7,716 bases of DNA from Desulfosporosinus sp. (lineage in GTDB: Bacteria > Bacillota > Desulfitobacteriia > Desulfitobacteriales > Desulfitobacteriaceae): assembly GCA_016278585.1 (NCBI GenBank), contig JADQBO010000121.1:1-7716 (forward strand), given 5' to 3'. Position numbers and translations under genes: made by a program. Below the pieces are notes generated by a model. That model saw nothing but the letters and a program-made list of their open reading frames with translations, had not been told where the DNA came from and searched no databases. Below, piece by piece: positions 5,711 to 7,716 of the stretch; the first letter of the stretch is position 1; every line of letters starts with the position of its first letter.

Positions 5711-5989
5711 TTATTGATTAAGTTTCATGAGGGTTTCAATCGCATTGTTCAAAACCTCTTCACGATCCTCCCCCGAGTCAATCGCTTCTAGTAGACATGA
5801 ACTAGCATAACGTTGTGCTATAATGACTGAAGTTTTATGTACCGCGGAGCGGATAGCGACGAGTTGTAATAAGATTTCTTCACAACTCTTCTCTTCTTCT
5901 ATCATACGTTCTACTCCTGCAATGTGACCACGCACCGTTTTAAGTCTAGTCAAAATCCGTTTGACCTCTTCTGCGTCAACCTCTTTCAC
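5711..5989 (-). CDS. CsoR/RcnR/CstR-family repressor with Cys-Tyr-Cys site (CstR-like)
   Basis: This 92-residue all-helical protein of the metal-sensing repressor family (DUF156) has the core RLKTVRGHIAGVERMIEEEKSCEEIL and IRSAV. Copper-sensing CsoR uses a Cys-His-Cys triad (C36, H61, C65 in Mycobacterium tuberculosis). Here C36 and C65 are present but position 61 is Tyr. Two cysteines 29 apart without the His is the arrangement in CstR, which senses persulfides by interprotein cysteine crosslinking, so a reactive-sulfur sensor is more likely than a copper sensor. The site also differs from RcnR/FrmR types. The start is taken as GTG at 5989, 9 nt after GGGAG. An ATG at 6010 has no ribosome site, and the GTG choice makes the cysteine numbers match CsoR. 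It follows the slt gene by 101 nt and ends at its own terminator. No adjacent copper exporter is present. Confidence 0.88.
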   Translation of the reverse strand: MKEVDAEEVKRILTRLKTVRGHIAGVERMIEEEKSCEEILLQLVAIRSAVHKTSVIIAQRYASSCLLEAIDSGEDREEVLNNAIETLMKLNQ

Positions 5990-6090
5990 AAGAGCTCTCT
6001 CCCATCTCATTATGATTCAAACTTGTCCAGTCCCTTAGTAATTACTTCTATTTCTTAAGGTCTAGTGAACTCATAGTATTTCTTTAAAAA

Positions 6091-6672
6091 CTACTTACGG
6101 TAAAGTTTAATATATTTCTGATAACTATTCAAGACACGCTCCACATAGTTCCGCGTTTCCTTAAAGGGAATATCCTGTTGCCTAATATTTTTAGGGTCAA
6201 TTAACCCCGAATCAATCCATTCTTGCACATGTCCTCTACCGCCATTATAGGCTGCAATTACTAAGGTCCGATTGTTAGAAAACAACTTTTGTAGATCAGC
6301 AAGATACCACGTTCCATACTGAATGTTTTTCTCAGGATTTAGTAAATCCTCGTCAGTATACGCTTTATCTCCGATACTTTTAGCAATCGATTTCGCCGTA
6401 GTAGGCATTAGCTGCATTAACCCTTTTGCACCTTTATTGGATTGGGATTGGGGAAGAAACTTGCTCTCTTCTCGGATTACGGAAACTACAAATAAAGGAT
6501 CAACTCCATACTGAGCAGCATATGTTTCTATGATAGTCCGATGTGGGTATGGATAAATAATCTTCTGCAAGTCAGAAATTTGCAACACGCTATATCCCAA
6601 AAGAACAGCTATAACCAAAATGACACTAACTTTTTTTCCTATATCCCAACGCTTTAACGTCTTTTTAGCCAT
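6091..6672 (-). CDS. Membrane-anchored SLT-type lytic transglycosylase
   Basis: This 193-residue murein lytic transglycosylase cleaves the MurNAc-GlcNAc bond to a 1,6-anhydroMurNAc end. A basic N-terminus and one hydrophobic helix (about 15-31) anchor it in the membrane with the enzyme outside; no lipobox or signal cleavage site is evident. The SLT domain spans about 45-190. IREES (66-70) contains the catalytic Glu (E69), GLMQLMP (84-90) and AYNGG (141-145) are the goose-lysozyme-like motifs, and ETRNYVERV (172-180) is the C-terminal SLT motif. The start is ATG at 6672 preceded by AGGAGA; a TTG at 6690 lies before that site and is rejected. It sits 64 nt after coaE, an arrangement I recall from other clostridia, probably in the same transcript. 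A role in growth or sporulation wall turnover is inferred. Confidence 0.93.
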   Translation of the reverse strand: MAKKTLKRWDIGKKVSVILVIAVLLGYSVLQISDLQKIIYPYPHRTIIETYAAQYGVDPLFVVSVIREESKFLPQSQSNKGAKGLMQLMPTTAKSIAKSIGDKAYTDEDLLNPEKNIQYGTWYLADLQKLFSNNRTLVIAAYNGGRGHVQEWIDSGLIDPKNIRQQDIPFKETRNYVERVLNSYQKYIKLYRK

Positions 6673-6736
6673 TCCATCTCCTCTTCTCAAACTAGAAAAG
6701 CTACTTATCTTTAGTCTATTTACAACGACTCAATTA

Positions 6737-7351
6737 TTATGAGTGATTAACCTCTTGCCTTTGTAGTAATTTTCCCCAGTGGTCTTCAAGCTGACTGACC
6801 GTTTCACTCTCATTCCCGGAATTGTCGATTACAACATCCGCTCGTTGGCGTTTCTCATCTAATGACCCTTGGGCAGCGATACGAGCTTCAACTTCGCCAA
6901 GGCTCAGCTTGTCCCGCGTAAGAACGCGAGATATTTGCAGATCTCGTGGAATCCACACAACCCAGACTTCATCAACAAACCTTTCAAACCCTGCTTCAAA
7001 AAGTAACGGCACATCCCACACACAAACTTTAGAACCAGTTGCCCTTAACGCTTCCTTCTCTTCATTCATGCATTCAACCACCCGTGGGTGCACGATGCGC
7101 TCTAGGCGCTTTCGTGCATTAACATCCCTAAAAACCCTTTTCCCTAATCTATTACGATCGATTTGTCGATTTTCATCTAAAATATCAGAGCCAAATTCCT
7201 CAATGAGTTTTGAAATAGTTATCGCGTCCGACTGCAACAAACCATGAACCGTTTTATCAGCATCCAATACCGGGACTCCCTGCTTTATAAACCATTGGGC
7301 AACGGTTGATTTGCCACTTCCGATTCCACCAGTTAATCCAATGTTCAACAT
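6737..7351 (-). CDS. coaE: Dephospho-CoA kinase
   Basis: CoaE phosphorylates the 3' hydroxyl of dephospho-CoA with ATP, the last step of coenzyme A synthesis, in the cytosol. At 204 residues it has the usual length. The P-loop is GGIGSGKST (8-16). LDADKTVH (29-36) is the conserved DAD segment, HPRV (88-91) and WDVPLLFEAGF (112-122) are CoaE hallmarks, and the lid follows as LTRDKLSLGEVEARIAAQ (144-161). The ADVVIDNSGN near 171 is the typical C-terminal strand. The start is ATG at 7351, 8 nt after a GAGG site that overlaps the ytaF stop; a GTG at 7360 lies too close to that site. Only 10 nt separates it from ytaF, so the two are co-transcribed. In Bacillus subtilis coaE (ytaG) also follows ytaF, which supports the assignment. 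Confidence 0.97.
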   Translation of the reverse strand: MLNIGLTGGIGSGKSTVAQWFIKQGVPVLDADKTVHGLLQSDAITISKLIEEFGSDILDENRQIDRNRLGKRVFRDVNARKRLERIVHPRVVECMNEEKEALRATGSKVCVWDVPLLFEAGFERFVDEVWVVWIPRDLQISRVLTRDKLSLGEVEARIAAQGSLDEKRQRADVVIDNSGNESETVSQLEDHWGKLLQRQEVNHS

Positions 7352-7361
7352 AGTTCTCACC

Positions 7362-7716
7362 TCAGATCAATTTCCCCAGTCCAATCAAGATTAGCACAGC
7401 ACCCGGTAAGTATTCCGCTTTGTCCGTCCAATATACTGGAATTTTCCCAGCCATTTGTTGCCCTAGACGTAGCATTATTACTTGGGTCAAAGCCACGATC
7501 CCAATGACCGATAACGTCATTCCCGCCATCGCAGCTCCTATTCCACTGGCAAAAGCATCTACTGCTAGTGCACACCCCAATAAAAAACTTTCCCGTAGAC
7601 TAATCACCCCGGAACCATCAACATCTGCAATGTCTGGCGTTTTTAGTACTTGAATAACTAAACCAAAAAAACGTAATTGGAATCGGAACACTGGCTCTAA
7701 AACGGGATTAGGATGG
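7362..7716 (-). CDS. ytaF: Sporulation membrane protein YtaF, C-terminal part (5' end outside window)
   Basis: This is the C-terminal 117 residues of a polytopic membrane protein of the YtaF group, related to MntP manganese exporters. The frame stays open to the window edge (HPNPVLEPV precedes the GTG at 7691), so the start lies outside. The visible part holds ADVDGSGVISLRES, a DxDxSG motif typical of YtaF and reminiscent of a calcium-binding loop. The hydrophobic segments are FLLGCALAVDAFASGIGAAMAG, TLSVIGIVALTQVIM and a last helix, YLPGAVLILIGLGKLI. DAF with the Gly-rich helix is the hallmark of the MntP/YtaF fold. It directly precedes coaE, as in Bacillus subtilis (mutM-ytaF-coaE), so mutM and polA may lie just beyond the right edge. 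The transported substrate, if any, is unknown. Confidence 0.9.
   Translation of the reverse strand, partial: HPNPVLEPVFRFQLRFFGLVIQVLKTPDIADVDGSGVISLRESFLLGCALAVDAFASGIGAAMAGMTLSVIGIVALTQVIMLRLGQQMAGKIPVYWTDKAEYLPGAVLILIGLGKLI

Noticed and set aside
6037..6046. Perfect palindrome AGTAATTACT upstream of the csoR-like gene
   Set aside because: It is only 10 bp and AT-rich, so it could be chance, and no promoter could be placed around it. It lacks the GC-rich centre of known CsoR/CstR operators.
6727..6743. Short inverted repeat ACTCA/TGAGT at the coaE end as a terminator
   Set aside because: The stem is only 5 bp and AT-rich, and no U tract follows.
6822..7247. Plus-strand 141-residue open frame opposite coaE
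   Set aside because: It is antisense to a confidently identified CoaE; its Ser/Arg-rich composition is typical of a shadow frame.

Overview
The window looks like a chromosomal segment of a low-GC, endospore-forming anaerobic Firmicute. A Peptococcaceae member of the Desulfosporosinus/Desulfitobacterium type is my best guess. The reasons are strong GGAGG-type ribosome binding sites, sigma-A-like promoters, frequent GTG/TTG starts, a sporulation-type YtaF protein beside coaE, and a block of ferredoxin, Mrp and NifX-type genes typical of anaerobes. The genus is inferred from general resemblance, not from a search.

Layout: the only plus-strand gene is the 3' two thirds of ilvD (dihydroxy-acid dehydratase, positions 1-1118). 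It converges on everything else across a probable bidirectional terminator (1127-1174). All other genes are on the minus strand. In their transcription order, from the right edge leftward, they are: the C-terminal part of ytaF (cut by the window end), coaE (dephospho-CoA kinase), a membrane-anchored SLT lytic transglycosylase, a CsoR/CstR-family repressor, a terminator, a DUF134 regulator with Cys/His extensions, a NifX-like protein with a His-rich tail, an Mrp/NBP35-type Fe-S P-loop ATPase, a terminator, a 2[4Fe-4S] ferredoxin overlapping a small helical protein, a class I SAM methyltransferase, a YjbR/MmcQ protein and a GNAT acetyltransferase.

Three regions stand out. ytaF-coaE-slt is conserved housekeeping and sporulation context. 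The centre (about 2800-6000) looks like a metal or Fe-S handling neighbourhood: a thiol-based sensor with a Cys-Tyr-Cys triad, a DUF134 regulator with a zinc-ribbon-like region, a cofactor-binding NifX protein, a scaffold/carrier ATPase with an N-terminal Cys cluster, and a ferredoxin. Three of these proteins carry extra Cys/His tails outside their core domains. That the five act together is inference from adjacency and domain content. The left part (1193-2717) is a run of three small accessory enzymes with no obvious common pathway.

Several gene starts were moved inward from the longest reading frame because a good Shine-Dalgarno sequence sits in front of an internal start: GNAT, YjbR, methyltransferase, ferredoxin, helical protein, DUF134, CsoR-like, SLT and CoaE. 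Three clear promoters, three terminators and two dyad elements are annotated. I saw no RNA genes, CRISPR arrays or complete mobile elements.
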